Positions 16,699-24,207 are shown, counted from the stretch's first letter. The stretch is 47,560 nt of DNA from JAVBLF01 sp031553675 (GCA_031553675.1 JAVBLF010000061.1:1-47560); one strand, 5' to 3'. A program made the numbers and translations. Notes: generated by a model not told the origin, from the letters alone.

Positions 16699-17073
16699 TT
16701 ACTTGATTTCGCAGGTCGCGCCGACAGCCTTGAAGGCTTCGACGATCTTCTCGGCGTCTTCTTTGGAGATGGCTTCTTTGATGGGCTTCGGCGCGTTGTC
16801 GACGACGTCCTTGGCTTCTTTGAGGCCGAGGCCGGTCTGTTCGCCGACAACCTTGATGACCTTGATCTTTTCGGGGCCGACTTCCTTGAGGATGACGTCG
16901 AACTCGGTCTGTTCCTCGGCTGCTTCGGCAGGGCCGGCGCCGGGCATCATGACCATGCCGCCCATGGGAGCGGCGGCGGAAACGCCGAATTCTTCTTCGA
17001 GGGCGGAAACCAGGTCAGCCAGCTCAAGGACGGTCATGCCCTTGATGGCGTCGATCCATTGTTGCTTATCCAT
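16699..17073 (-). CDS. rplL: Ribosomal protein bL12 (L7/L12)
   Basis: A stalk protein that recruits translational GTPases. At 124 aa it has normal length, with an N-terminal dimerisation helix (MDKQQWIDAIKGMTVLELADLV), a short Met/Gly/Ala/Pro hinge (residues 35-52) and a globular C-terminal domain (EKIKVIKVVGEQTGLGLKEAK). GGAGG lies 6 bases upstream. It lies 46 bp after rplJ. rpoB, which normally follows in Firmicutes, is absent; rbr converges from the other side. Confidence 0.96.
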   Translation of the reverse strand: MDKQQWIDAIKGMTVLELADLVSALEEEFGVSAAAPMGGMVMMPGAGPAEAAEEQTEFDVILKEVGPEKIKVIKVVGEQTGLGLKEAKDVVDNAPKPIKEAISKEDAEKIVEAFKAVGATCEIK

Positions 17074-17119
17074 GATAAACCTCCATTCGCAAGGTGTGTT
17101 GCGTTCATTCGTTTGGGTC

Positions 17120-17707
17120 TTACGCCTCGGGGGCGGGTGCTTCTTCGGTGGTGGGCGCTTCCGGAGCCGGCGCTTCTTCGGCGGGTGCAGATGCGGTCAA
17201 GGGTTCGCCCGATTCCATCTTTTCTTTGATCGCGTTGAGCGCGATGGCGAGCTTGCTGATCGGAGCCTTCATCGAGCCGAGCAGGCGTGCGATCAGGACT
17301 TCACGCGGCGGCAGGTCCGCGATCGCCTCGAGCTGGGTCGCGTCGGTGTATTGGCCGTCGACGACGCCGCCTTTGAGTGCGCCGATCTTGGTCTTCTTGA
17401 TGAAGTCGCGCAGGATGCGGGCAGGCGCAGCGGGGTCATCCTTTCCGAATGCAAAGGCACTCGGTCCCTTGAGCAGTTCGATAAACTGTTCGTCGAGCGC
17501 GGCGGCTTTGGCGGCGCGTTCCACGATGCCGTTTTTCAGCACGACGTAATTGACATTGGCTTCGCGCATGCTGCGGCGCAACTCAGTGACCTGTTCGACG
17601 CTGTAACCGCGGTAGTCGGCGACGACGACGGCCGCCGAATTTTGGATCATCTCCTGTACTTCGGAAACCTTGACGGCCTTTGCCGCGATGTTCGCTTGGT
17701 TTGCCAT
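17120..17707 (-). CDS. rplJ: Ribosomal protein uL10
   Basis: Anchors the L7/L12 dimers on the ribosome and represses its own mRNA by binding the leader. The start MANQANIAAKAVKV at 17707 is fixed by GGAGGTGA 5 bases upstream. At 195 aa it is longer than the usual 165-175 because of a Pro/Ala/Glu-rich tail (APAEEAPAPEAPTTEEAPAPEA) after the helix that binds L12. The tail is unusual but in frame and continuous. A structured leader with an attenuator precedes the gene. Confidence 0.94.
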   Translation of the reverse strand: MANQANIAAKAVKVSEVQEMIQNSAAVVVADYRGYSVEQVTELRRSMREANVNYVVLKNGIVERAAKAAALDEQFIELLKGPSAFAFGKDDPAAPARILRDFIKKTKIGALKGGVVDGQYTDATQLEAIADLPPREVLIARLLGSMKAPISKLAIALNAIKEKMESGEPLTASAPAEEAPAPEAPTTEEAPAPEA

Positions 17708-17734
17708 TCTTTCACCTCCAATTGGCATTGAATG

Positions 17735-17915
17735 CATTTATGAGCGGGGTACGCTGATAAATCGGTCAATCGAGAAAAAGCCCCCGCCGAAGCGAGGGCG
17801 CGCCAAGTCGTCATACAAACAACAAAGCGGAACTCTCCCTCGAGCAGGCCGCGCGGGATGCGCGATTGAGCAGATAACTGCGCCGGCTGTCTTCGGTCGG
17901 TCGTATATGCGTTTT
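17735..17915 (-). ncRNA. L10 leader (rplJ-rplL autoregulatory mRNA leader)
   Basis: On the minus strand the region between rplA and rplJ contains CCGAAGACAGCCGGCGCAG and later CCTGCTCGAGG, the typical segments of the bacterial L10 leader that binds the L10-L12 complex. A perfect terminator hairpin follows (17775-17799), so regulation is probably by transcription attenuation as well as translation. Confidence 0.75.
17775..17799 (-). terminator. Attenuator hairpin in the rplJ leader
   Basis: On the minus strand GCCCTCGC-TTCG-GCGGGGGC, an 8-bp stem with UUCG loop, is followed directly by TTTTT. Confidence 0.75.
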
Positions 17916-17925
17916 TTGGATCCAG

Positions 17926-18621
17926 TTAGCTCTGGAAACGGAGCGGGTTGACGCGGATGCCAGGGCCCATGGTCGAAGAAAGCGTCACGCTCTTGAGGTA
18001 GGTGCCCTTGGCAGCGGCGGGTTTGGCCTTGACGATGGCATCCATCAGGCTGCGGATGTTTTCGTCGAGCTTCTGGTCGCCAAAGGACTTTTTGCCGACG
18101 GGGCAGTGGATGATGGCGGTTTTGTCGACGCGGTATTCGACTTTACCGGCCTTGATCTCTGCGATCGCACGGGCGACGTCCATGGTGACGGTGCCGCTCT
18201 TGGGGTTCGGCATGAGGCCCTTGGGGCCGAGCACGCGGCCGATGCGGCCGACGACGCCCATCATGTCCGGCGTCGCGACGACGACGTCGTAGTCGAACCA
18301 GTTCTCGCTCTGGATCTTGGTGACGAGCTCATCGCCGCCGAAGAAATCGGCACCGGCCTCTTCGGCCTCTTTGAGCTTGTCGCCCTTGGCAAAGACGAGC
18401 ACGCGGACGGTTTTGCCCGTGCCGTTCGGCAGCACGACGGCGCCGCGGACCTGCTGGTCGGCGTGGCGCGGGTCGACGCCCAGGCGAACGTGCAGCTCGA
18501 CCGTCTCGTCGAACTTGGCGGTGGCGGTCTTTTGCACGAGCTCAAGCGCTTCCGCCGGATCGTAGAGGCGTCCGCGCTCGATCAGTTCGGCGCTCGCCCT
18601 GTATTTCTTACCGTGTTTCAT
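17926..18621 (-). CDS. rplA: Ribosomal protein uL1
   Basis: Forms the L1 stalk that moves E-site tRNA. The protein is 231 aa, the usual length. Family stretches include MKHGKKYRAS at the start, VELHVRLGVDPRHADQQVRG, VLGPKGLMPNPKSGTV and the C-terminal YLKSVTLSSTMGPGIRVN. AAGGAGG lies upstream of ATG 18621. A family 2 repeat lies between it and rplK. Confidence 0.96.
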   Translation of the reverse strand: MKHGKKYRASAELIERGRLYDPAEALELVQKTATAKFDETVELHVRLGVDPRHADQQVRGAVVLPNGTGKTVRVLVFAKGDKLKEAEEAGADFFGGDELVTKIQSENWFDYDVVVATPDMMGVVGRIGRVLGPKGLMPNPKSGTVTMDVARAIAEIKAGKVEYRVDKTAIIHCPVGKKSFGDQKLDENIRSLMDAIVKAKPAAAKGTYLKSVTLSSTMGPGIRVNPLRFQS

Positions 18622-18680
18622 GTCGGTCTATCCTCCTTGTGGTTTCGCGGGCAGCCGACGCCGCCCTCCCACGGGGAGCG

Positions 18681-18740
18681 TTAGGGGCTCCACCCCTAAT
18701 ACCCCGCCAAAGGGTCATGGACCCTTTGGAATCCCATTCG
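18681..18740 (+). repeat. Intergenic double-hairpin repeat family 2, copy b, inside the ribosomal protein operon
   Basis: GGGGC..CACCCCTAATACCCC, then the stem AAAGGGTC / GACCCTTT and GAATCCCATTC. It lies between rplK and rplA in the opposite orientation to transcription. Confidence 0.7.
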
Positions 18741-18773
18741 TAAAGTATGTCTAAGCAATTATCCTCGGGATGC

Positions 18774-19199
18774 TCAGTCTGTGACTGTGACGCCCATCGA
18801 GCGGGCGGTACCGGCGATCATGCTCTTGGCAGCATCGAGGTCGGCGGCGTTGAGGTCCTTCATCTTGGTTTCGGCGATTTCGCGCAGTTGATCCTGGGTG
18901 ATCTTGGCGACCTTGTCGGCTTGCGGACGGCCGGAACCCTTGTCGATCTTGCACGCCTTTTTGATCATGTCAGAAGCTGGCGGCGATTTCGTGACGAAGG
19001 TGTAGGTGTGGTCGGCATAGACCGTGATGATGACCGGAACGATGCTTCCGGTTTGTTTGTTCGTGCGCTCGTTGAATTCTTTGCAGAAGCCCATGATGTT
19101 CAGGCCGTGCTGACCGAGCGCGGGGCCGACAGGCGGTGCGGGTGTCGCCTTGCCGCCGGGGATCTGTAGCTTGACGAAGCCGGTGACTTTCTTTGCCAT
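18774..19199 (-). CDS. rplK: Ribosomal protein uL11
   Basis: Part of the GTPase-associated centre. A 141-aa protein with the family sequence from MAKKVTGFVKLQIPGG through PAPPVGPALGQHGLNI to GTARSMGVTV. ATG 19199 is chosen because AGGAGGTG lies directly upstream; an upstream in-frame Met would add non-family residues. Confidence 0.96.
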   Translation of the reverse strand: MAKKVTGFVKLQIPGGKATPAPPVGPALGQHGLNIMGFCKEFNERTNKQTGSIVPVIITVYADHTYTFVTKSPPASDMIKKACKIDKGSGRPQADKVAKITQDQLREIAETKMKDLNAADLDAAKSMIAGTARSMGVTVTD

Positions 19200-19255
19200 T
19201 TGCTGGCACCTCCTAGGCACAAAATGTGGTGATGGCGGACAGACGTACACCCTTT

Positions 19256-19317
19256 GTCAGGTCCAGGGCAGTGCCCCGGTCTGGGGTGTGGGGATGGAAC
19301 CCCCAACGTCTCCCCTC
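19256..19317 (-). repeat. Family 2-like hairpin repeat between nusG and rplK
   Basis: Read on the minus strand: GGGGGTTCCATCCCC, ACCCCAGACC and GGGGCACTGCCCTGG. It resembles family 2 but is diverged and reversed. Confidence 0.5.
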
Positions 19318-19321
19318 CCAC

Positions 19322-19837
19322 TTACGCCGGTTTGACCTGAAAGAAGTCCAGCTCAACCGGGGTGTCGCGTTGGATCATGTTGATGATCACGCGAATCTTC
19401 TGGCGTTCGACGTCGATGTGATCGACGATGCCGACGAAGTTTTCAAGGGCACCCGAAGTAATGCGTACCGAATCGCCGACCTGGAGGTCGAGCTTGAGCG
19501 GTATGCGTTCGACGCCCATGGCGGTGACTTCCTCGTCGGTGAGCGGAACGGGATCCGTTCCAGGCCCGACGAAACCGGTCACGCCTGTGGCGTTGCGCAC
19601 GATGTACCACGTTTCGCTCGTCATGACCATCTTGACCATGATGTAACAGGGGTAGATCTTACGCGACACCGTTTTCTTTTGGCCCTCTTTGATCTCGACG
19701 ACCTCTTCGGTGGGAATTTTGATCTCCTGGATCAAATCTTGCATGTCGCGGTGCTCAACGGTCTTTTCCAGGTCGGTTTTGACCTTGTTTTCATAGCCCG
19801 TGCGCGTATGCACGACATACCATTTGGCTTCTTCCAT
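19322..19837 (-). CDS. nusG: Transcription elongation/antitermination factor NusG
   Basis: Binds RNA polymerase and couples or pauses transcription. A 171-aa protein with an N-terminal NGN domain (WYVVHTRTGYENKVKTDLEK, YPCYIMVKMVMTSETWYIVRNATGVTGFVG) and a C-terminal KOW domain (VGDSVRITSGALENFVGIVDHID). The ribosome site before ATG 19837 is weak (GGAAACGAG), so expression may depend on the secE translation 31 bp upstream. Confidence 0.95.
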   Translation of the reverse strand: MEEAKWYVVHTRTGYENKVKTDLEKTVEHRDMQDLIQEIKIPTEEVVEIKEGQKKTVSRKIYPCYIMVKMVMTSETWYIVRNATGVTGFVGPGTDPVPLTDEEVTAMGVERIPLKLDLQVGDSVRITSGALENFVGIVDHIDVERQKIRVIINMIQRDTPVELDFFQVKPA

Positions 19838-19868
19838 TTTCTCGTTTCCGTTCCGTCGTAAGCGCGCG

Positions 19869-20138
19869 TCAGGCGCCGATGCGCATGATGAGCTTAAACA
19901 GGCTCGTCAAGCCGAGATCGAGCAGGAAAATGACAAGCGCCATCACAGAGACAAAAAGGATGACCTGGCCCGTCGCACTGATGAGGTCTTTTCGTGTCGG
20001 CCAGCTGACGCGCTTCAGCTCGGCAATGACTTCCTTCACATAGTGCGCGAAGCGGACAAAGGGATTGGGCTTTTTGTCTTTGGCTTTGTTGTCTTTTTTG
20101 TCGACCTTGCTGACGGTCTTCATGGTTTCGCTGGCCAT
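19869..20138 (-). CDS. secE: Preprotein translocase subunit SecE
   Basis: Small essential subunit of the SecYEG channel. An 89-aa protein with a lysine-rich N-terminus, the amphipathic motif YVKEVIAELKRVSWPTRKDL and a single transmembrane helix GQVILFVSVMALVIFLLDLGL. The start at 20138 is preceded by GAGGGGTGG. It lies in the conserved order rpmG-secE-nusG. Confidence 0.94.
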   Translation of the reverse strand: MASETMKTVSKVDKKDNKAKDKKPNPFVRFAHYVKEVIAELKRVSWPTRKDLISATGQVILFVSVMALVIFLLDLGLTSLFKLIMRIGA

Positions 20139-20338
20139 TTTTCCACCCCTCAATTGATGCCGGTCGGGCGGGAACGCGACTTCGGGCGTTCCGTCATGTG
20201 CGAGCCCGGCTCTTGGTGCTTTTCGTTCGTATTCTTCTTTACACGTTCGAGCCCCAAAACCGCAGTCGGCTTTGGTGCCTCTAGATCGTGCCCATCGGTA
20301 AAGATCGTGCGTCGGCCGAAGCGGCTTTGCCGGTGGTC
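20139..20338. other. Gap between rpmG and secE, no gene seen
   Basis: Checked for the tRNA-Trp found here in some Firmicutes; no tRNA fold or CCA end is present. Nothing else recognised. Confidence 0.6.
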
Positions 20339-20488
20339 TTACTTCGTTTCTTTGTGTACCGTGTGCTTGCGGCAGAAACGGCAGTACTTGTTGAACTCAA
20401 TGCGGTCGGGGTCGTTTTTCTTGTTCTTCATGGTGTTGTAGTTGCGTTGCTTGCATTCGCCGCAAGCCAGCGTCACTTTCACGCGCAT
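20339..20488 (-). CDS. rpmG: Ribosomal protein bL33
   Basis: A 49-aa protein: MRVKVTLACGECKQRNYNT, then KNDPDRIEFNKYCRFCRKHTVHKETK. It has both cysteine pairs (CGEC and CRFC), so it is the zinc-binding form. It is the first gene of the rpmG-secE-nusG-rplK run on the minus strand. Confidence 0.95.
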   Translation of the reverse strand: MRVKVTLACGECKQRNYNTMKNKKNDPDRIEFNKYCRFCRKHTVHKETK

Positions 20489-20608
20489 GGTCCGGTTCCT
20501 CCCTAAGATGTTTGTCTTTTTGCAGGGCCATTGCGCGCGCGCGCCGGCCGCGAAATTTCTTGCGTACTTAAAAACGCTGTCCCCGCATTGGCGAAGACAA
20601 CCTGGATT

Positions 20609-20637
20609 AGCTTATCACAATGATTCCCCGCTGTCAA
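20609..20637 (-). promoter_or_regulatory. Candidate promoter for the rpmG-secE-nusG run
   Basis: On the minus strand a perfect TTGACA (20632-20637), 17-base spacer, TAAGCT; an alternative GATAAG sits 2 bases nearer. Confidence 0.5.
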
Positions 20638-20667
20638 CGTATCAATACGGTTTCCGACGAAAAAGGG

Positions 20668-20712
20668 CCGATCGCGCTGGGACCGATCGCGCAGCAACCG
20701 ATTGCGCAGGTG
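20668..20712. repeat. Three 15-bp tandem repeats upstream of the rpmG promoter
   Basis: CCGATCGCGCTGGGA, CCGATCGCGCAGCAA and CCGATTGCGCAGGTG start at 20668, 20683 and 20698. They lie about 30 bp upstream of the rpmG -35 and just after the rpmE terminator. Confidence 0.6.
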
Positions 20713-20729
20713 GCGATCACAAGGGATGT

Positions 20730-20754
20730 AAAAAAGTGACCTGTGACGGCCACT
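20730..20754 (-). terminator. Intrinsic terminator after rpmE
   Basis: On the minus strand AGTGGCC / GGTCACT (one G-U pair) is followed by TTTTT. Confidence 0.65.
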
Positions 20755-20767
20755 CTTTACGTTTCGG

Positions 20768-20971
20768 TTAATCTTTGAGGTTGTAGCGCTTTTTGAAGCG
20801 ATCGACGCGCCCGCCGGTGTCCACGAGCTTTTGCTTGCCGGTATAGAAAGGATGGCACTTCGAGCAGATTTCGACCTTGAGCTCCTGCTTGACGGAACCG
20901 GTCGTAAACGTCTCGCCACAGGCACACCTGACGATACTTTCACCGTAATTGGGATGGATGTTCTCTCTCAT
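20768..20971 (-). CDS. rpmE: Ribosomal protein bL31
   Basis: A 67-aa protein, MRENIHPNYGESIVRCACGETFTTGS followed by CSKCHPFYTGKQKLVDTGGRVDRF. The zinc ligands CAC and CSKC are present, so it is the zinc-containing type. It has its own strong promoter (21010-21037) and terminator, so it is a single-gene unit. Confidence 0.96.
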   Translation of the reverse strand: MRENIHPNYGESIVRCACGETFTTGSVKQELKVEICSKCHPFYTGKQKLVDTGGRVDRFKKRYNLKD

Positions 20972-21009
20972 GATCCGTTGACCCCTTCCGAGCTGTTGAT
21001 AGCTTTTGT

Positions 21010-21037
21010 ATTATACCATACCCGTCCATGCTGTCAA
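21010..21037 (-). promoter_or_regulatory. Strong SigmaA promoter for rpmE
   Basis: On the minus strand perfect TTGACA, 16-base spacer, perfect TATAAT with an extended TGG before it. Confidence 0.85.
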
Positions 21038-21092
21038 GACCTGAACGCCGCCAGTTTCATTTCCTACCACATTGATGGATTGTCCCCCATAC

Positions 21093-21119
21093 GAAAACAA
21101 AGCCGAGAATCGGCTTTGT
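21093..21119 (-). terminator. Intrinsic terminator of the small transcription unit
   Basis: Perfect 10-bp stem ACAAAGCCGA / TCGGCTTTGT with a 3-base loop, followed on the minus strand by TTTTC. Confidence 0.75.
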
Positions 21120-21139
21120 TTGAATGGTCGCAAACGATC

Positions 21140-21286
21140 TTAATGAGAAGACGACAATCCAGTGCGCGCCATCCGCGCTTTGAGGATCGCATGCATGCAC
21201 GATGCCAAATGCGCTTTTCTCGAACGGTTCCGGAGAGAATGTGCGCACGCCGCTGCGCGGGATCGTGCATTGTTACGCCTTATCAT
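21140..21286 (-). CDS. Small basic 48-aa protein, unknown
   Basis: ATG 21286 is preceded by GAGGAGG with an 8-base spacer, and the frame ends at TAA 21142-21140. The peptide MIRRNNARSRAAACAHSLRN... is rich in Arg, Ala and Lys. A promoter at 21399-21427 and a strong terminator at 21093-21119 frame it as its own transcript of about 300 bases. I recognise no family. The alternative is that the transcript is a noncoding RNA and the frame is incidental. Confidence 0.4.
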   Translation of the reverse strand: MIRRNNARSRAAACAHSLRNRSRKAHLASCMHAILKARMARTGLSSSH

Positions 21287-21398
21287 GGCAATTGCCTCCT
21301 CGTATCCTTCGTGATGCAGAGAAAACGGGGATCGATCCGAAGCTGTCAAACCGATGCGAACACCGCAAACCAAGACCGGTTTCAACAACAATATGGCT

Positions 21399-21427
21399 AT
21401 TGTAGCATGGGCGTATGGCGGGGGCAA
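21399..21427 (-). promoter_or_regulatory. Promoter for the small transcription unit
   Basis: On the minus strand TTGCCC, 17-base spacer, TACAAT with extended TGC. Confidence 0.5.
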
Positions 21428-21513
21428 GCATTATTTTGTCGAAATATTTGGTTCGAGTCGGCGGACTTGCCATTTCGTGAAAGTTTTCACAGACAAGCCG
21501 CCCTCGCGATTTT

Positions 21514-22878
21514 TTACGATAAAACTTCGAAGCGGAAGCCCAGATAGACCAAAATCCCCAGTATCGCGATCACGGCAACGAAGAAACGCGCATCGGCATA
21601 GAAGCGCTTTTTCTTTTTTTGCGGCGCATGCAGGACGTTTTCCTCGACGATCGCGACTTTGGCCTCGGGCGTCTCGATCGTTTGCAGCGCGAGGTCCGCG
21701 AGGTCATCGGGAGGGGTAGCGCCTTGCAGTTCGGATTCGGCTACTTCGACGATGCGCGATGCATCTACCGTTTTCGTCTTCGGGAGCGCTTCGGTTGCAG
21801 CAGCAGAAACGGCCGTCACATCCACCGCGTACGACGCCGTTTCCTGTCCCGCCGTTAGATCTGCGGGCGTCGTCGCTTCCGGCGCATCTGGCGCGTGGAT
21901 GGGGACGACGTTGGAGCGCTGCGGGCCCTTGTAAGGGATGCTCTCGGCGACATTGCCTTCTGGGTTTTTGTGATAACGGTACGGAACAACCTCGTAGACC
22001 GCGCGGGGCGATTCTTCGAGCTCGATGCGATCATAAGCCGCCTGCGAAGCCTCGTCGTAGGGGAGGTAATCGTAGGGGACGCGCTCGATCGAATAGCGCG
22101 GCGACCGCGCGCTGGCGGACTCGTAGCGGACGCGTCGAGAGCGCTTGCCACTGCGCGCAAGGCCTTTAAATTCGGGCGGAGGCGGCGGGAGGACCAACTC
22201 TTCCTGCGTCTTGACAGGCTGTTTGTCACCCGTTTCGGCTGGCGCCCCATCGGCGCCGGAACGAAAGGGCAAGTGGCTGACGTTGTCGGGCGTCTCCGTG
22301 GGCGTGTGTGGGGCGGCGTCTGCGGGCAGCGGCGGCGCGGGTAGAGTCTGGTCTCTCGCAGTGTGTGCGCTTTGGCCGGGCTGTTTCGCTTCGGGTGCGG
22401 CCTTTTTCGGATCATAGCGCCAAGGCATCGCGCCGACGTTTTCATCCGGTCCGGCTTCGTCGGGCGGAAAGAGGATGGGTTGCCATGCCTCTTCGCCTTC
22501 GCCGGCGCGCGTCCCCGTACCGAGCTCTTTCGCCGCGTCTTCGACGACTTTGTTGTCGAGGTTGACGAGATCACGAAGCTCATCCCAAACCATTTTCAGG
22601 TCGGGCTCATCCCATATCTTGTCGGATTTTTTCAACCGCTCGGCATGATAATTGACCAGGCGGTAGACCCATTCGTCGAAATCGGACGGCTGGCGAAGTT
22701 GTCCCACGGAATGGTAGATGTCGAGAAAGGTCTTGCGGACGGCCTCCCTCGCCTGCGCGTGCTCTTGCAGCAGATCGTAGGCGCGGCGATAGACGGCGGG
22801 GGCACAGTCCTCATACATCTTCGTATACGCTTCGGCATCGCCATTCATGACGCGCCGAACGATGCTCTGGTCGTACAT
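21514..22878 (-). CDS. Sigma-region-2-like protein with long disordered middle and C-terminal membrane anchor
   Basis: A 454-aa protein. The first 80 residues resemble region 2 of ECF sigma factors (IVRRVMNGDAEAYTKMYEDCAPAVYRRAYDLL, AREAVRKTFLDIYHSVGQL, FDEWVYRLVNYHAERLKK). No region 4 follows. Residues 110-420 are Pro/Ala/Glu-rich with a tyrosine- and arginine-rich stretch (SIERVPYDYLPYDEASQAAYDRIELEESPRAVYEVVPYRYHK, about 265-310). A single transmembrane helix (FFVAVIAILGILVYLGF) closes the protein after KKKKRFY. It might be a membrane-tethered regulator or an anti-sigma-like partner; neither is shown. It is divergent from spoIID. Confidence 0.65.
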   Translation of the reverse strand: MYDQSIVRRVMNGDAEAYTKMYEDCAPAVYRRAYDLLQEHAQAREAVRKTFLDIYHSVGQLRQPSDFDEWVYRLVNYHAERLKKSDKIWDEPDLKMVWDELRDLVNLDNKVVEDAAKELGTGTRAGEGEEAWQPILFPPDEAGPDENVGAMPWRYDPKKAAPEAKQPGQSAHTARDQTLPAPPLPADAAPHTPTETPDNVSHLPFRSGADGAPAETGDKQPVKTQEELVLPPPPPEFKGLARSGKRSRRVRYESASARSPRYSIERVPYDYLPYDEASQAAYDRIELEESPRAVYEVVPYRYHKNPEGNVAESIPYKGPQRSNVVPIHAPDAPEATTPADLTAGQETASYAVDVTAVSAAATEALPKTKTVDASRIVEVAESELQGATPPDDLADLALQTIETPEAKVAIVEENVLHAPQKKKKRFYADARFFVAVIAILGILVYLGFRFEVLS

Positions 22879-22918
22879 CGGCTTTCCTCCGATCTCGCAA
22901 ATTGCCTTTTATGCAACG

Positions 22919-22947
22919 ATTATATCACTTTTGCAAGCGCCCTGCAA
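22919..22947 (-). promoter_or_regulatory. Promoter for the sigma-region-2-like gene
   Basis: On the minus strand TTGCAG, 17-base spacer, perfect TATAAT with extended TGA. Confidence 0.6.
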
Positions 22948-23010
22948 ACCACGCGACAGGCATCGACAAAGTGCGCAAGTCCCACCGGCTGTTTCCAAAA
23001 CGAGACAGGT

Positions 23011-23041
23011 GTCATGTCGCTGCCTGCCTCCGACATAAGCT
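23011..23041 (+). promoter_or_regulatory. Weak candidate SigmaE-type promoter for spoIID
   Basis: GTCATGTC and CATAAGCT separated by about 15 bases partly fit the mother-cell SigmaE consensus. spoIID is SigmaE-dependent in Bacillus subtilis. Confidence 0.3.
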
Positions 23042-23082
23042 CTAAGAGCCCGTTGCACGCGACAGATTCGGAGGCGACACCG

Positions 23083-24126
23083 ATGCGCAAAAGCTGGGAC
23101 AAAACCCTCTTGGCCCTTTCACCGAGCGATCTCGTCCGCTATGCGGCGATCGCTTTCGCGTTGCTCGTGCTTCCCGTCTGGTGTTTTCGCGCCTGTCGGG
23201 CCGCGCAAACGCCTATGACCCGCATCACCCCAGACATACCGGCGACCCCCAGCATCGAGCTCGAACGCCCTTCGATCCCGATCGCCGTCTACGACGATGC
23301 GGCGGGCTACGTCGTAGACATGGATCTGGAAGATTACCTGGTCGGCGTCGTCGCGGCCGAAATGCCCGCGAGCTACGAATCCGAAGCGCTCAAAGCACAA
23401 GCCGTCGCCGCCCGCACCTACGCCGTGAAAAAGATGAAGCGCTTTTCCGGCTCCGGCTGCGATCGCGGCGGTGACGTCTGCACCGACAGCAACCATTGCC
23501 AAGCTTACCGCTCGCCCGAGAAACGCCGCCAAACTTGGGGTCGCGACGCTGAAACGAACGAGGCACGCATCCAAGCTGCCGTCACGGCAACGGCCGGCCA
23601 AATCGTCACCTACGACGATCAGCCCATCGAAGCCTTTTTTCACAGCACATCGGGCGGCATGACGGAAGACAGCGCCAACGCTTTTTCCGAGCCTCTCCCC
23701 TATCTCAAGTCCGTCCCGAGCGACGAGACCGACGCACCCCGCTACCAAAACGCGCTTGAGCTCAGCCGCGCCGAATTCGCCAATGCCGTCAACAAAGCCT
23801 ATGGCAAGGCCAAGCTCAAAGCCAAATCCCTCGAAAAAAGCGTCGCCGTCCTCTCCCGCTACCCCAGCGGTCGGGCCGAACGCATCCGCCTCGGCAAAAC
23901 CGAGATCAGCGGCAAACAGCTCCGCGCCCTTTTCGCCCTCGACTCGAGCAACGTCACGTTCGAGTTCACAAAAAACGCCGTCATCCTGCACACCAAGGGC
24001 TACGGTCACGGCGTCGGCATGAGCCAAACCGGCGCGAACGACATGGCCAAAACCGGCAGCCGCTACGATGAAATCCTCAGCTACTACTACCAAAATACGA
24101 AACTCGCTCTGCTCCCCACAGGCTAG
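23083..24126 (+). CDS. spoIID: Stage II sporulation protein D (peptidoglycan lytic transglycosylase)
   Basis: SpoIID cuts glycan strands denuded of stem peptides and drives septal thinning and engulfment with SpoIIM and SpoIIP. Start ATG 23083 has GGAGG 9 bases upstream. The 347-aa protein has an N-terminal membrane anchor (residues 20-36, YAAIAFALLVLPVWCF). The SpoIID domain contains DLEDYLVGVVAAEMPASYESEALKAQAVAARTYA; the glutamate in AAEMP is the expected catalytic residue. STSGGMTEDS, and GYGHGVGMSQTGAN near the C-terminus, complete the family signature. spoIIQ follows 81 bp downstream, a conserved pair in spore formers. Confidence 0.94.
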   Translation: MRKSWDKTLLALSPSDLVRYAAIAFALLVLPVWCFRACRAAQTPMTRITPDIPATPSIELERPSIPIAVYDDAAGYVVDMDLEDYLVGVVAAEMPASYESEALKAQAVAARTYAVKKMKRFSGSGCDRGGDVCTDSNHCQAYRSPEKRRQTWGRDAETNEARIQAAVTATAGQIVTYDDQPIEAFFHSTSGGMTEDSANAFSEPLPYLKSVPSDETDAPRYQNALELSRAEFANAVNKAYGKAKLKAKSLEKSVAVLSRYPSGRAERIRLGKTEISGKQLRALFALDSSNVTFEFTKNAVILHTKGYGHGVGMSQTGANDMAKTGSRYDEILSYYYQNTKLALLPTG

Positions 24127-24157
24127 ACAGCATTCTTCCAACAAATCGCATATTGGG

Positions 24158-24187
24158 GTATACATTTGCGCCTCTCTGGAGACAATA
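24158..24187 (+). promoter_or_regulatory. SigmaF-type (forespore) promoter for spoIIQ
   Basis: GTATA (24158-24162), 15-base spacer, GGAGACAATA (24178-24187). Both boxes match the published SigmaF consensus (GYWTA and GGNRANANTW) at every defined position. spoIIQ is a SigmaF gene in Bacillus subtilis. The spacer is one base shorter than usual. Confidence 0.7.
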
Positions 24188-24207
24188 GCGCCAGAGAGGT
24201 GAAGCGC

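Noticed and set aside
20139..20338. tRNA-Trp between rpmG and secE
   Set aside because: A TTCGAGCCC string looked like a T-loop, but no acceptor stem or anticodon arm can be drawn.
20622..20735. Small plus-strand frame encoding GPIALGPIAQQPIAQ, faintly like the start of RidA
   Set aside because: It overlaps the minus-strand rpmG promoter, has no ribosome site, and the likeness comes from three 15-bp repeats.
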